From assembly GCA_032622095.1 (NCBI GenBank), contig CP136063.1:219931982-219995981 (forward strand): 64,000 nt of DNA. Direction: 5' to 3'. Numbering within the stretch: the first letter of the stretch is position 1; every line of letters starts with the position of its first letter. This document shows positions 1 to 15,741 of this stretch, in pieces. The stretch comes from Siphonodentalium dalli. Its lineage: Eukaryota > Mollusca > Scaphopoda > Gadilida > Siphonodentaliidae. Both the position numbers and the translations under genes were made by a program. The notes under the pieces are model-generated. The model searched no databases, was not told the DNA's origin, and saw nothing but the letters and a program-made list of their open reading frames with translations.

Positions 1-3000
1 ATACGATACTAAAACATTTGGTAACTACATGCACGCTGGTGAATATACGATACTGAAACATTTGGTAACTACATGCACGCTGGTGAATATACGATACTGA
101 AACATTTGGTAACTACATGCACGCTGGTGAATATACGATACTGAAACATTTGGTAACTACATGCACGCTGGTGAATATACGATACTGAAACATTTGGTAA
201 CTACATGCACGCTGGTGAATATACGATACTGAAACATTTGGTAACTACATGCACGCTGGTGAATATACGATACTGAAACATTTGGTAACTACATGCACGC
301 TGGTGAATATACGATACTGAAACATTTGGTAACTACATGCACGCTGGTGAATATACGATACTAAAACATTTGGTAACTACATGTACATGCACGCTGGTGA
401 ATATACGATACTGAAACATTTGGTAACTACATGCACGCTGGTGAATATACGATACTAAAACATTTGGTAACTACATGCACGCTGGTGAATATACGATACT
501 AAAACATTTGGTAACTACATGTACATGCACGCTGGTGAATATACGATACTGAAACATTTGGTAACTACATGCACGCTGGTGAATATACGATACTGAAACA
601 TTTGGTAACTACATGCACGCTGGTGAATATACGATACTGAAACATTTGGTAACTACATGTACATGCACGCTGGTGAATATACGATACTGAAACATTTGGT
701 AACTACATGCACGCTGGTGAATATACGATACTAAAACATTTGGAAACTACATGTACATGCACGCTGGTGAATATACGATACTGAAACATTTGGTAACTAC
801 ATGCACGCTGGTGAATATACGATACTGAAACATTTGGTAACTACATGCACGCTGGTGAATATACGATACTGAAACATTTGGTAACTACATGCACGCTGGT
901 GAATATACGATACTAAAACATTTGGAAACTACATGTACATGCACGCTGGTGAATATACGATACTGAAACATTTGGTAACTACATGCACGCTGGTGAATAT
1001 ACGATACTAAAACATTTGGAAACTACATGTACATGCACGCTGGTGAATATACGATACTGAAACATTTGGTAACTACATGCACGCTGGTGAATATACGATA
1101 CTGAAACATTTGGTAACTACATGCACGCTGGTGAATATACGATACTGAAACATTTGGTAACTACATGCACGCTGGTGAATATACGATACTGAAACATTTG
1201 GTAACTACATGCACGCTGGTGAATATACGATACTAAAACATTTGGAAACTACATGTACATGCACGCTGGTGAATATACGATACTGAAACATTTGGTAACT
1301 ACATGCACGCTGGTGAATATACGATACTAAAACATTTGGAAACTACATGTACATGCACGCTGGTGAATATACGATACTGAAACATTTGGTAACTACATGC
1401 ACGCTGGTGAATATACGATACTGAAACATTTGGTAACTACATGCACGCTGGTGAATATACGATACTGAAACATTTGGTAACTACATGCACGCTGGTGAAT
1501 ATACGATACTAAAACATTTGGAAACTACATGTACATGCACGCTGGTGAATATACGATACTGAAACATTTGGTAACTACATGCACGCTGGTGAATATACGA
1601 TACTGAAACATTTGGTAACTACATGCACGCTGGTGAATATACGATACTAAAACATTTGGAAACTACATGTACATGCACGCTGGTGAATATACGATACTGA
1701 AACATTTGGTAACTACATGCACGCTGGTGAATATACGATACTAAAACATTTGGAAACTACATGTACATGCACGCTGGTGAATATACGATACTAAAACATT
1801 TGGTAACTACATGCACGCTGGTGAATATACGATACTGAAACATTTGGTAACTACATGCACGCTGGTGAATATACGATACTAAAACATTTGGTAACTACAT
1901 GCACGCTGGTGAATATACGATACTGAAACATTTGGTAACTACATGCACGCTGGTGAATATACGATACTAAAACATTTGGAAACTACATGTACATGCACGC
2001 TGGTGAATATACGATACTAAAACATTTGGTAACTACATGCACGCTGGTGAATATACGATACTGAAACATTTGGTAACTACATGCACGCTGGTGAATATAC
2101 GATACTGAAACATTTGGTAACTACATGCACGCTGGTGAATATACGATACTAAAACATTTGGAAACTACATGTACATGCACGCTGGTGAATATACGATACT
2201 AAAACATTTGGTAACTACATGCACGCTGGTGAATATACGATACTAAAACATTTGGAAACTACATGTACATGCACGCTGGTGAATATACGATACTGAAACA
2301 TTTGGTAACTACATGCACGCTGGTGAATATACGATACTAAAACATTTGGAAACTACATGTACATGCACGCTGGTGAATATACGATACTAAAACATTTGGT
2401 AACTACATGCACGCTGGTGAATATACGATACTAAAACATTTGGAAACTACATGTACATGCACGCTGGTGAATATACGATACTGAAACATTTGGTAACTAC
2501 ATGCACGCTGGTGAATATACGATACTGAAACATTTGGTAACTACATGCACGCTGGTGAATATACGATACTAAAACATTTGGAAACTACATGTACATGCAC
2601 GCTGGTGAATATACGATACTGAAACATTTGGTAACTACATGCACGCTGGTGAATATACGATACTAAAACATTTGGTAACTACATGTACATGCACGCTGGT
2701 GAATATACGATACTGAAACATTTGGTAACTACATGTACATGCACGCTGGTGAATATACGATACTGAAACATTTGGTAACTACATGCACGCTGGTGAATAT
2801 ACGATACTAAAACATTTGGTAACTACATGTACATGCACGCTGGTGAATATACGATACTGAAACATTTGGTAACTACATGTACATGCATGCTGGTGAATAT
2901 ACGATACTGAAACATTTGGTAACTACATGCACGCTGGTGAATATACGATACTAAAACATTTGGTAACTACATGCACGCTGGTGAATATACGATACTAAAA

Positions 3001-6000
3001 CATTTGGTAACTACATGTACATGCACGCTGGTGAATATACGATACTGAAACATTTGGTAACTACATGTACATGCATGCTGGTGAATATACGATACTGAAA
3101 CATTTGGTAACTACATGCACGCTGGTGAATATACGATACTGAAACATTTGGTAACTACATGCACGCTGGTGAATATACGATACTAAAACATTTGGTAACT
3201 ACATGTACATGCACGCTGGTGAATATACGATACTGAAACATTTGGTAACTACATGCACGCTGGTGAATATACGATACTAAAACATTTGGTAACTACATGT
3301 ACATGCACGCTGGTGAATATACGATACTGAAACATTTGGTAACTACATGTACATGCACGCTGGTGAATATACGATACTGAAACATTTGGTAACTACATGT
3401 ACATGCACGCTGGTGAATATACGATACTGAAACATTTGGTAACTACATGCACGCTGGTGAATATACGATACTAAAACATTTGGTAACTACATGTACATGC
3501 ACGCTGGTGAATATACGATACTGAAACATTTGGTAACTACATGCACGCTGGTGAATATACGATACTGAAACATTTGGTAACTACATGCACGCTGGTGAAT
3601 ATACGATACTAAAACATTTGGTAACTACATGTACATGCACGCTGGTGAATATACGATACTAAAACATTTGGTAACTACATGTACATGCACGCTGGTGAAT
3701 ATACGATACTAAAACATTTGGAAACTACATGTACATGCACGCTGGTGAATATACGATACTAAAACATTTGGTAACTACATGTACATGCACGCTGGTGAAT
3801 ATACGATACTGAAACATTTGGTAACTACATGTACATGCACGCTGGTGAATATACGATACTGAAACATTTGGTAACTACATGCACGCTGGTGAATATACGA
3901 TACTAAAACATTTGGTAACTACATGTACATGCACGCTGGTGAATATACGATACTGAAACATTTGGAAACTACATGTACATGCACGCTGGTGAATATACGA
4001 TACTAAAACATTTGGTAACTACATGTACATGCACGCTGGTGAATATACGATACTGAAACATTTGGTAACTACATGTACATGCACGCTGGTGAATATACGA
4101 TACTGAAACATTTGGTAACTACATGCACGCTGGTGAATATACGATACTAAAACATTTGGTAACTACATGTACATGCACGCTGGTGAATATACGATACTGA
4201 AACATTTGGTAACTACATGTACATGCACGCTGGTGAATATACGATACTGAAACATTTGGTAACTACATGCACGCTGGTGAATATACGATACTAAAACATT
4301 TGGTAACTACATGTACATGCACGCTGGTGAATATACGATACTGAAACATTTGGAAACTACATGTACATGCACGCTGGTGAATATACGATACTAAAACATT
4401 TGGTAACTACATGTACATGCACGCTGGTGAATATACGATACTGAAACATTTGGTAACTACATGTACATGCACGCTGGTGAATATACGATACTGAAACATT
4501 TGGTAACTACATGCACGCTGGTGAATATACGATACTAAAACATTTGGTAACTACATGTACATGCACGCTGGTGAATATACGATACTGAAACATTTGGTAA
4601 CTACATGCACGCTGGTGAATATACGATACTGAAACATTTGGTAACTACATGCACGCTGGTGAATATACGATACTGAAACATTTGGTAACTACATGCACGC
4701 TGGTGAATATACGATACTGAAACATTTGGTAACTACATGCACGCTGGTGAATATACGATACTGAAACATTTGGTAACTACATGTACATGCACGCTGGTGA
4801 ATATACGATACTAAAACATTTGGTAACTACATGCACGCTGGTGAATATACGATACTGAAACATTTGGTAACTACATGCACGCTGGTGAATATACGATACT
4901 AAAACATTTGGTAACTACATGCACGCTGGTGAATATACGATACTAAAACATTTGGTAACTACATGCACGCTGGTGAATATACGATACTAAAACATTTGGT
5001 AACTACATGCACGCTGGTGAATATACGATACTAAAACATTTGGTAACTACATGCACGCTGGTGAATATACGATACTAAAACATTTGGTAACTACATGTAC
5101 ATGCACGCTGGTGAATATACGATACTGAAACATTTGGTAACTACATGCACGCTGGTGAATATACGATACTGAAACATTTGGTAACTACATGCACGCTGGT
5201 GAATATACGATACTGAAACATTTGGTAACTACATGCACGCTGGTGAATATACGATACTGAAACATTTGGTAACTACATGCACGCTGGTGAATATACGATA
5301 CTGAAACATTTGGTAACTACATGCACGCTGGTGAATATACGATACTGAAACATTTGGTAACTACATGTACATGCACGCTGGTGAATATACGATACTGAAA
5401 CATTTGGTAACTACATGTACATGCACGCTGGTGAATATACGATACTGAAACATTTGGTAACTACATGCACGCTGGTGAATATACGATACTAAAACATTTG
5501 GAAACTACATGTACATGCACGCTGGTGAATATACGATACTGAAACATTTGGTAACTACATGCACGCTGGTGAATATACGATACTAAAACATTTGGAAACT
5601 ACATGTACATGCACGCTGGTGAATATACGATACTGAAACATTTGGTAACTACATGCACGCTGGTGAATATACGATACTAAAACATTTGGAAACTACATGT
5701 ACATGCACGCTGGTGAATATACGATACTGAAACATTTGGTAACTACATGCATGCTGGTGAATATACGATACTAAAACATTTGGAAACTACATGTACATGC
5801 ACGCTGGTGAATATACGATACTGAAACATTTGGTAACTACATGCACGCTGGTGAATATACGATACTAAAACATTTGGAAACTACATGTACATGCACGCTG
5901 GTGAATATACGATACTAAAACATTTGGAAACTACATGTACATGCACGCTGGTGAATATACGATACTGAAACATTTGGTAACTACATGCACGCTGGTGAAT

Positions 6001-9000
6001 ATACGATACTAAAACATTTGGAAACTACATGTACATGCACGCTGGTGAATATACGATACTAAAACATTTTGAAACTACATGTACATGCACGCTGGTGAAT
6101 ATACGATACTGAAACATTTGGTAACTACATGCACGCTGGTGAATATACGATACTAAAACATTTGGAAACTACATGTACATGCACGCTGGTGAATATACGA
6201 TACTGAAACATTTGGTAACTACATGCACGCTGGTGAATATACGATACTAAAACATTTGGAAACTACATGTACATGCACGCTGGTGAATATACGATACTGA
6301 AACATTTGGTAACTACATGCACGCTGGTGAATATACGATACTAAAACATTTGGAAACTACATGTACATGCACGCTGGTGAATATACGATACTGAAACATT
6401 TGGTAACTACATGCACGCTGGTGAATATACGATACTAAAACATTTGGAAACTACATGTACATGCACGCTGGTGAATATACGATACTGAAACATTTGGTAA
6501 CTACATGCACGCTGGTGAATATACGATACTGAAACATTTGGTAACTACATGCACGCTGGTGAATATACGATACTAAAACATTTGGTAACTACATGCACGC
6601 TGGTGAATATACGATACTGAAACATTTGGTAACTACATGCACGCTGGTGAATATACGATACTGAAACATTTGGTAACTACATGCACGCTGGTGAATATAC
6701 GATACTAAAACATTTGGAAACTACATGTACATGCACGCTGGTGAATATACGATACTAAAACATTTGGTAACTACATGTACATGCACGCTGGTGAATATAC
6801 GATACTGAAACATTTGGTAACTACATGCACGCTGGTGAATATACGATACTGAAACATTTGGAAACTACATGTACATGCACGCTGGTGAATATACGATACT
6901 GAAACATTTGGTAACTACATGCACGCTGGTGAATATACGATACTGAAACATTTGGTAACTACATGCACGCTGGTGAATATACGATACTGAAACATTTGGT
7001 AACTACATGCACGCTGGTGAATATACGATACTGAAACATTTGGTAACTACATGCACGCTGGTGAATATACGATACTAAAACATTTGGAAACTACATGTAC
7101 ATGCACGCTGGTGAATATACGATACTGAAACATTTGGTAACTACATGCACGCTGGTGAATATACGATACTAAAACATTTGGAAACTACATGTACATGCAC
7201 GCTGGTGAATATACGATACTAAAACATTTGGTAACTACATGTACATGCACGCTGGTGAATATACGATACTGAAACATTTGGTAACTACATGCACGCTGGT
7301 GAATATACGATACTGAAACATTTGGTAACTACATGTACATGCACGCTGGTGAATATACGATACTGAAACATTTGGTAACTACATGCACGCTGGTGAATAT
7401 ACGATACTGAAACATTTGGAAACTACATGTACATGCACGCTGGTGAATATACGATACTGAAACATTTGGTAACTACATGCACGCTGGTGAATATACGATA
7501 CTAAAACATTTGGTAACTACATGTACATGCACGCTGGTGAATATACGATACTGAAACATTTGGAAACTACATGTACATGCACGCTGGTGAATATACGATA
7601 CTGAAACATTTGGAAACTACATGTACATGCACGCTGGTGAATATACGATACTGAAACATTTGGTAACTACATGCACGCTGGTGAATATACGATACTGAAA
7701 CATTTGGTAACTACATGCACGCTGGTGAATATACGATACTGAAACATTTGGTAACTACATGCACGCTGGTGAATATACGATACTAAAACATTTGGTAACT
7801 ACATGTACATGCACGCTGGTGAATATACGATACTGAAACATTTGGTAACTACATGTACATGCACGCTGGTGAATATACGATACTGAAACATTTGGTAACT
7901 ACATGTACATGCACGCTGGTGAATATACGATACTGAAACATTTGGTAACTACATGTACATGCACGCTGGTGAATATACGATACTAAAACATTTGGTAACT
8001 ACATGTACATGCACGCTGGTGAATATACGATACTGAAACATTTGGTAACTACATGTACATGCACGCTGGTGAATATACGATACTAAAACATTTGGTAACT
8101 ACATGTACATGCACGCTGGTGAATATACGATACTGAAACATTTGGTAACTACATGCACGCTGGTGAATATACGATACTGAAACATTTGGTAACTACATGT
8201 ACATGCACGCTGGTGAATATACGATACTAAAACATTTGGTAACTACATGTACATGCACGCTGGTGAATATACGATACTGAAACATTTGGTAACTACATGC
8301 ACGCTGGTGAATATACGATACTAAAACATTTGGTAACTACATGTACATGCACGCTGGTGAATATACGATACTAAAACATTTGGTAACTACATGTACATGC
8401 ACGCTGGTGAATATACGATACTGAAACATTTGGTAACTACATGTACATGCACGCTGGTGAATATACGATACTAAAACATTTGGTAACTACATGTACATGC
8501 ACGCTGGTGAATATACGATACTGAAACATTTGGTAACTACATGTACATGCACGCTGGTGAATATACGATACTGAAACATTTGGTAACTACATGCACGCTG
8601 GTGAATATACGATACTAAAACATTTGGTAACTACATGTACATGCACGCTGGTGAATATACGATACTGAAACATTTGGTAACTACATGCACGCTGGTGAAT
8701 ATACGATACTAAAACATTTGGTAACTACATGCACGCTGGTGAATATACGATACTGAAACATTTGGTAACTACATGCACGCTGGTGAATATACGATACTAA
8801 AACATTTGGTAACTACATGCACGCTGGTGAATATACGATACTAAAACATTTGGTAACTACATGCACGCTGGTGAATATACGATACTAAAACATTTGGTAA
8901 CTACATGTACATGCACGCTGGTGAATATACGATACTGAAACATTTGGTAACTACATGCACGCTGGTGAATATACGATACTAAAACATTTGGTAACTACAT

Positions 9001-12000
9001 GCACGCTGGTGAATATACGATACTAAAACATTTGGTAACTACATGCACGCTGGTGAATATACAATACTGAAACATTTGGTAACTACATGCACGCTGGTGA
9101 ATATACGATACTGAAACATTTGGTAACTACATGTACATGCACGCTGGTGAATATACGATACTAAAACATTTGGTAACTACATGCACGCTGGTGAATATAC
9201 GATACTAAAACATTTGGTAACTACATGCACGCTGGTGAATATACGATACTAAAACATTTGGTAACTACATGCACGCTGGTGAATATACGATACTGAAACA
9301 TTTGGTAACTACATGCACGCTGGTGAATATACGATACTGAAACATTTGGTAACTACATGCACGCTGGTGAATATACAATACTGAAACATTTGGTAACTAC
9401 ATGCACGCTGGTGAATATACGATACTGAAACATTTGGTAACTACATGTACATGCACGCTGGTGAATATACGATACTGAAACATTTGGTAACTACATGTAC
9501 ATGCACGCTGGTGAATATACGATACTGAAACATTTGGTAACTACATGCACGCTGGTGAATATACGATACTGAAACATTTGGTAACTACATGTACATGCAC
9601 GCTGGTGAATATACGATACTGAAACATTTGGTAACTACATGTACATGCACGCTGGTGAATATACGATACTGAAACATTTGGTAACTACATGTACATGCAC
9701 GCTGGTGAATATACGATACTGAAACATTTGGTAACTACATGCACGCTGGTGAATATACGATACTGAAACATTTGGTAACTACATGTACATGCACGCTGGT
9801 GAATATACGATACTGAAACATTTGGTAACTACATGTACATGCACGCTGGTGAATATACGATACTGAAACATTTGGTAACTACATGCACGCTGGTGAATAT
9901 ACGATACTGAAACATTTGGTAACTACATGTACATGCACGCTGGTGAATATACGATACTGAAACATTTGGTAACTACATGTACATGCACGCTGGTGAATAT
10001 ACGATACTGAAACATTTGGTAACTACATGCACGCTGGTGAATATACGATACTGAAACATTTGGTAACTACATGTACATGCACGCTGGTGAATATACGATA
10101 CTGAAACATTTGGTAACTACATGCACGCTGGTGAATATACGATACTGAAACATTTGGTAACTACATGTACATGCACGCTGGTGAATATACGATACTGAAA
10201 CATTTGGTAACTACATGTACATGCACGCTGGTGAATATACGATACTAAAACATTTGGTAACTACATGTACATGCACGCTGGTGAATATACGATACTGAAA
10301 CATTTGGTAACTACATGCATGCTGGTGAATATACGATACTGAAACATTTGGTAACTACATGCACGCTGGTGAATATACGATACTGAAACATTTGGTAACT
10401 ACATGCACGCTGGTGAATATACGATACTGAAACATTTGGTAACTACATGTACATGCACGCTGGTGAATATACGATACTGAAACATTTGGTAACTACATGC
10501 ATGCTGGTGAATATACGATACTAAAACATTTGGTAACTACATGTACATGCACGCTGGTGAATATACGATACTGAAACATTTGGTAACTACATGCATGCTG
10601 GTGAATATACGATACTAAAACATTTGGTAACTACATGTACATGCACGCTGGTGAATATACGATACTGAAACATTTGGTAACTACATGCATGCTGGTGAAT
10701 ATACGATACTAAAACATTTGGTAACTACATGTACATGCACGCTGGTGAATATACGATACTGAAACATTTGGTAACTACATGTACATGCACGCTGGTGAAT
10801 ATACGATACTGAAACATTTGGTAACTACATGTACATGCATGCTGGTGAATATACGATACTGAAACATTTGGTAACTACATGCACGCTGGTGAATATACGA
10901 TACTAAAACATTTGGTAACTACATGTACATGCACGCTGGTGAATATACGATACTGAAACATTTGGTAACTACATGTACATGCACGCTGGTGAATATACGA
11001 TACTGAAACATTTGGTAACTACATGCACGCTGGTGAATATACGATACTAAAACATTTGGTAACTACATGTACATGCACGCTGGTGAATATACGATACTGA
11101 AACATTTGGTAACTACATGCACGCTGGTGAATATACGATACTAAAACATTTGGTAACTACATGTACATGCACGCTGGTGAATATACGATACTGAAACATT
11201 TGGTAACTACATGTACATGCACGCTGGTGAATATACGATACTGAAACATTTGGTAACTACATGCACGCTGGTGAATATACGATACTAAAACATTTGGTAA
11301 CTACATGTACATGCACGCTGGTGAATATACGATACTGAAACATTTGGTAACTACATGTACATGCACGCTGGTGAATATACGATACTGAAACATTTGGTAA
11401 CTACATGCACGCTGGTGAATATACGATACTAAAACATTTGGTAACTACATGTACATGCACGCTGGTGAATATACGATACTGAAACATTTGGTAACTACAT
11501 GTACATGCACGCTGGTGAATATACGATACTGAAACATTTGGTAACTACATGCACGCTGGTGAATATACGATACTGAAACATTTGGTAACTACATGCACGC
11601 TGGTGAATATACGATACTGAAACATTTGGTAACTACATGTACATGCACGCTGGTGAATATACGATACTGAAACATTTGGTAACTACATGCACGCTGGTGA
11701 ATATACGATACTGAAACATTTGGTAACTACATGCATGCTGGTGAATATACGATACTGAAACATTTGGTAACTACATGCACGCTGGTGAATATACGATACT
11801 AAAACATTTGGTAACTACATGCACGCTGGTGAATATACGATACTGAAACATTTGGTAACTACATGCACGCTGGTGAATATACGATACTGAAACATTTGGT
11901 AACTACATGCACGCTGGTGAATATACGATACTGAAACATTTGGTAACTACATGCACGCTGGTGAATATACGATACTAAAACATTTGGTAACTACATGCAC

Positions 12001-15000
12001 GCTGGTGAATATACGATACTGAAACATTTGGTAACTACATGCACGCTGGTGAATATACGATACTGAAACATTTGGTAACTACATGCACGCTGGTGAATAT
12101 ACGATACTGAAACATTTGGTAACTACATGCACGCTGGTGAATATACGATACTAAAACATTTGGTAACTACATGCACGCTGGTGAATATACGATACTAAAA
12201 CATTTGGTAACTACATGCACGCTGGTGAATATACGATACTGAAACATTTGGTAACTACATGCACGCTGGTGAATATACGATACTAAAACATTTGGTAACT
12301 ACATGCACGCTGGTGAATATACGATACTAAAACATTTGGTAACTACATGCACGCTGGTGAATATACGATACTGAAACATTTGGTAACTACATGCACGCTG
12401 GTGAATATACGATACTAAAACATTTGGTAACTACATGCACGCTGGTGAATATACGATACTGAAACATTTGGTAACTACATGCACGCTGGTGAATATACGA
12501 TACTGAAACATTTGGTAACTACATGCACGCTGGTGAATATACGATACTGAAACATTTGGTAACTACATGCACGCTGGTGAATATACGATACTGAAACATT
12601 TGGTAACTACATGCACGCTGGTGAATATACGATACTAAAACATTTGGTAACTACATGTACATGCACGCTGGTGAATATACGATACTGAAACATTTGGTAA
12701 CTACATGTACATGCACGCTGGTGAATATACGATACTGAAACATTTGGTAACTACATGCACGCTGGTGAATATACGATACTAAAACATTTGGTAACTACAT
12801 GTACATGCACGCTGGTGAATATACGATACTGAAACATTTGGTAACTACATGTACATGCACGCTGGTGAATATACGATACTGAAACATTTGGTAACTACAT
12901 GCACGCTGGTGAATATACGATACTAAAACATTTGGTAACTACATGTACATGCACGCTGGTGAATATACGATACTGAAACATTTGGTAACTACATGTACAT
13001 GCACGCTGGTGAATATACGATACTGAAACATTTGGTAACTACATGCACGCTGGTGAATATACGATACTAAAACATTTGGTAACTACATGTACATGCACGC
13101 TGGTGAATATACGATACTGAAACATTTGGTAACTACATGTACATGCACGCTGGTGAATATACGATACTGAAACATTTGGTAACTACATGCACGCTGGTGA
13201 ATATACGATACTGAAACATTTGGTAACTACATGCACGCTGGTGAATATACGATACTGAAACATTTGGTAACTACATGTACATGCACGCTGGTGAATATAC
13301 GATACTGAAACATTTGGTAACTACATGTACATGCACGCTGGTGAATATACGATACTGAAACATTTGGTAACTACATGCACGCTGGTGAATATACGATACT
13401 GAAACATTTGGTAACTACATGTACATGCACGCTGGTGAATATACGATACTAAAACATTTGGTAACTACATGTACATGCACGCTGGTGAATATACGATACT
13501 GAAACATTTGGTAACTACATGTACATGCACGCTGGTGAATATACGATACTGAAACATTTGGTAACTACATGCACGCTGGTGAATATACGATACTGAAACA
13601 TTTGGTAACTACATGCACGCTGGTGAATATACGATACTGAAACATTTGGTAACTACATGTACATGCACGCTGGTGAATATACGATACTAAAACATTTGGT
13701 AACTACATGCACGCTGGTGAATATACGATACTGAAACATTTGGTAACTACATGTACATGCACGCTGGTGAATATACGATACTGAAACATTTGGTAACTAC
13801 ATGCACGCTGGTGAATATACGATACTGAAACATTTGGTAACTACATGCACGCTGGTGAATATACGATACTGAAACATTTGGTAACTACATGCACGCTGGT
13901 GAATATACGATACTGAAACATTTGGTAACTACATGCACGCTGGTGAATATACGATACTGAAACATTTGGTAACTACATGCACGCTGGTGAATATACGATA
14001 CTGAAACATTTGGTAACTACATGTACATGCACGCTGGTGAATATACGATACTGAAACATTTGGTAACTACATGCACGCTGGTGAATATACGATACTGAAA
14101 CATTTGGTAACTACATGCACGCTGGTGAATATACGATACTAAAACATTTGGTAACTACATGTACATGCACGCTGGTGAATATACGATACTGAAACATTTG
14201 GTAACTACATGTACATGCACGCTGGTGAATATACGATACTGAAACATTTGGTAACTACATGCACGCTGGTGAATATACGATACTGAAACATTTGGTAACT
14301 ACATGCACGCTGGTGAATATACGATACTAAAACATTTGGTAACTACATGTACATGCACGCTGGTGAATATACGATACTGAAACATTTGGTAACTACATGT
14401 ACATGCACGCTGGTGAATATACGATACTGAAACATTTGGTAACTACATGCACGCTGGTGAATATACGATACTAAAACATTTGGTAACTACATGTACATGC
14501 ACGCTGGTGAATATACGATACTGAAACATTTGGTAACTACATGTACATGCACGCTGGTGAATATACGATACTGAAACATTTGGTAACTACATGTACATGC
14601 ATGCTGGTGAATATACGATACTGAAACATTTGGTAACTACATGTACATGCACGCTGGTGAATATACGATACTGAAACATTTGGTAACTACATGCACGCTG
14701 GTGAATATACGATACTAAAACATTTGGTAACTACATGTACATGCACGCTGGTGAATATACGATACTGAAACATTTGGTAACTACATGTACATGCACGCTG
14801 GTGAATATACGATACTGAAACATTTGGTAACTACATGCACGCTGGTGAATATACGATACTAAAACATTTGGTAACTACATGTACATGCACGCTGGTGAAT
14901 ATACGATACTGAAACATTTGGTAACTACATGTACATGCACGCTGGTGAATATACGATACTGAAACATTTGGTAACTACATGCACGCTGGTGAATATACGA

Positions 15001-15350
15001 TACTAAAACATTTGGTAACTACATGTACATGCACGCTGGTGAATATACGATACTGAAACATTTGGTAACTACATGCACGCTGGTGAATATACGATACTGA
15101 AACATTTGGTAACTACATGTACATGCACGCTGGTGAATATACGATACTGAAACATTTGGTAACTACATGCACGCTGGTGAATATACGATACTGAAACATT
15201 TGGTAACTACATGCACGCTGGTGAATATACGATACTGAAACATTTGGTAACTACATGCACGCTGGTGAATATACGATACTAAAACATTTGGTAACTACAT
15301 GTACATGCACGCTGGTGAATATACGATACTGAAACATTTGGTAACTACAT
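1..15350. repeat. 44/50-bp satellite array, about 330 units
   Basis: A head-to-tail array fills the first 15.35 kb without interruption and runs off the left edge. The basic unit is 44 bp (starts ATACGATACTGAAACATTTG). A 50-bp form carries an extra GTACAT that makes the palindrome CATGTACATG. Three more variable sites are seen: A or G after GATACT, T or A in CATTTGG(T/A)AAC, and C or T in GCACGC/GCATGC. Neither unit length is a multiple of three and all frames are closed, so it is not coding. The last canonical unit ends near 15350, 268 bp before exon 1 of the flippase gene. Because exon 1 begins with a splice acceptor, the array is inferred to lie inside an upstream intron. Confidence 0.97.
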
Positions 15351-15424
15351 TCATGCTCATGAATAATTATTTGATTCCCATGGATTCATTTATTTTGAAG
15401 AGATAAGTTCAACAAACAGCCTTA

Positions 15425-15555
15425 CTCTCCAGAGGGTGAATTTGGTGATGTTCGCCCGCTATGCGGGAGTCCCGCTATGCGGGATAGCGTCACTAAATTC
15501 ACCCCCTGGGAACTCATTCTGCAAATGACGGGCACATAAAACTCAGACTTGGGGA
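15425..15555. repeat. FB5 fold-back element, fragment
   Basis: Inverted copies of the AGAGGGTGAATTTGGTGA block surround a CCCGCTATGCGGG core. The right end reads CTCATTCTGCAAATGACGGG then AACTCAGACTTGG, the usual FB5 terminus. The left terminus is missing. Confidence 0.7.
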
Positions 15556-15617
15556 GAATCCATTAAAGAACGGGTTAATGTCTGCATGAGTTTGACACTT
15601 TTATCTCTTCTTTACAG

Positions 15618-15676
15618 AGATCGAACGGAGGATACATGCTGGTGACCATCAATATAACGCACAGTTCCTTTATGCA
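15618..15676 (+). CDS. ATP8B: P4-ATPase exon 1 of window: N-terminal cytosolic tail
   Basis: Acceptor cttctttacag precedes it and donor GTAAGT follows it. The exon has 59 bp; its first two bases complete a codon begun in an upstream exon outside the window. It then reads IERRIHAGDHQYNAQFLYA, which fits the conserved stretch just before M1 of ATP8B proteins (pattern ER..ANDREYN..F.YA). It joins in phase 0 to the next exon, giving the family-typical YA-NNYIKT. No start methionine is visible, so at least one more 5' exon must exist beyond the satellite. The 3' part of this exon and its donor are duplicated just downstream. It is too short for ORF finders and rests on splice sites and family pattern. 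Confidence 0.8.
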
Positions 15677-15741
15677 GTAAGTACTATTATGCTGGTGACC
15701 ATCAATATAACGCACAGTTCCTTTATGAAGTAAGTGCATTA
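15636..15741 (+). repeat. 53-bp tandem duplication across exon 1 donor
   Basis: The sequence from ATGCTGGTGACC through the donor occurs at 15636 and again at 15689, a period of 53 bp. The second copy keeps GTAAGT, but the base before the last exonic A is changed (TATGCA to TATGAA). Use of the second donor would add 53 bp and shift the frame, so the first donor is the productive one. Confidence 0.9.

Noticed and set aside
1-15350. Regular repeats resembling a CRISPR array
   Set aside because: No unique spacers: the whole unit repeats. The genome is eukaryotic, with introns and MITEs.
15690-15735. Second copy of the exon 1 end as an alternative exon
   Set aside because: It has no acceptor of its own and using its donor shifts the frame. 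Better explained as a tandem duplication.
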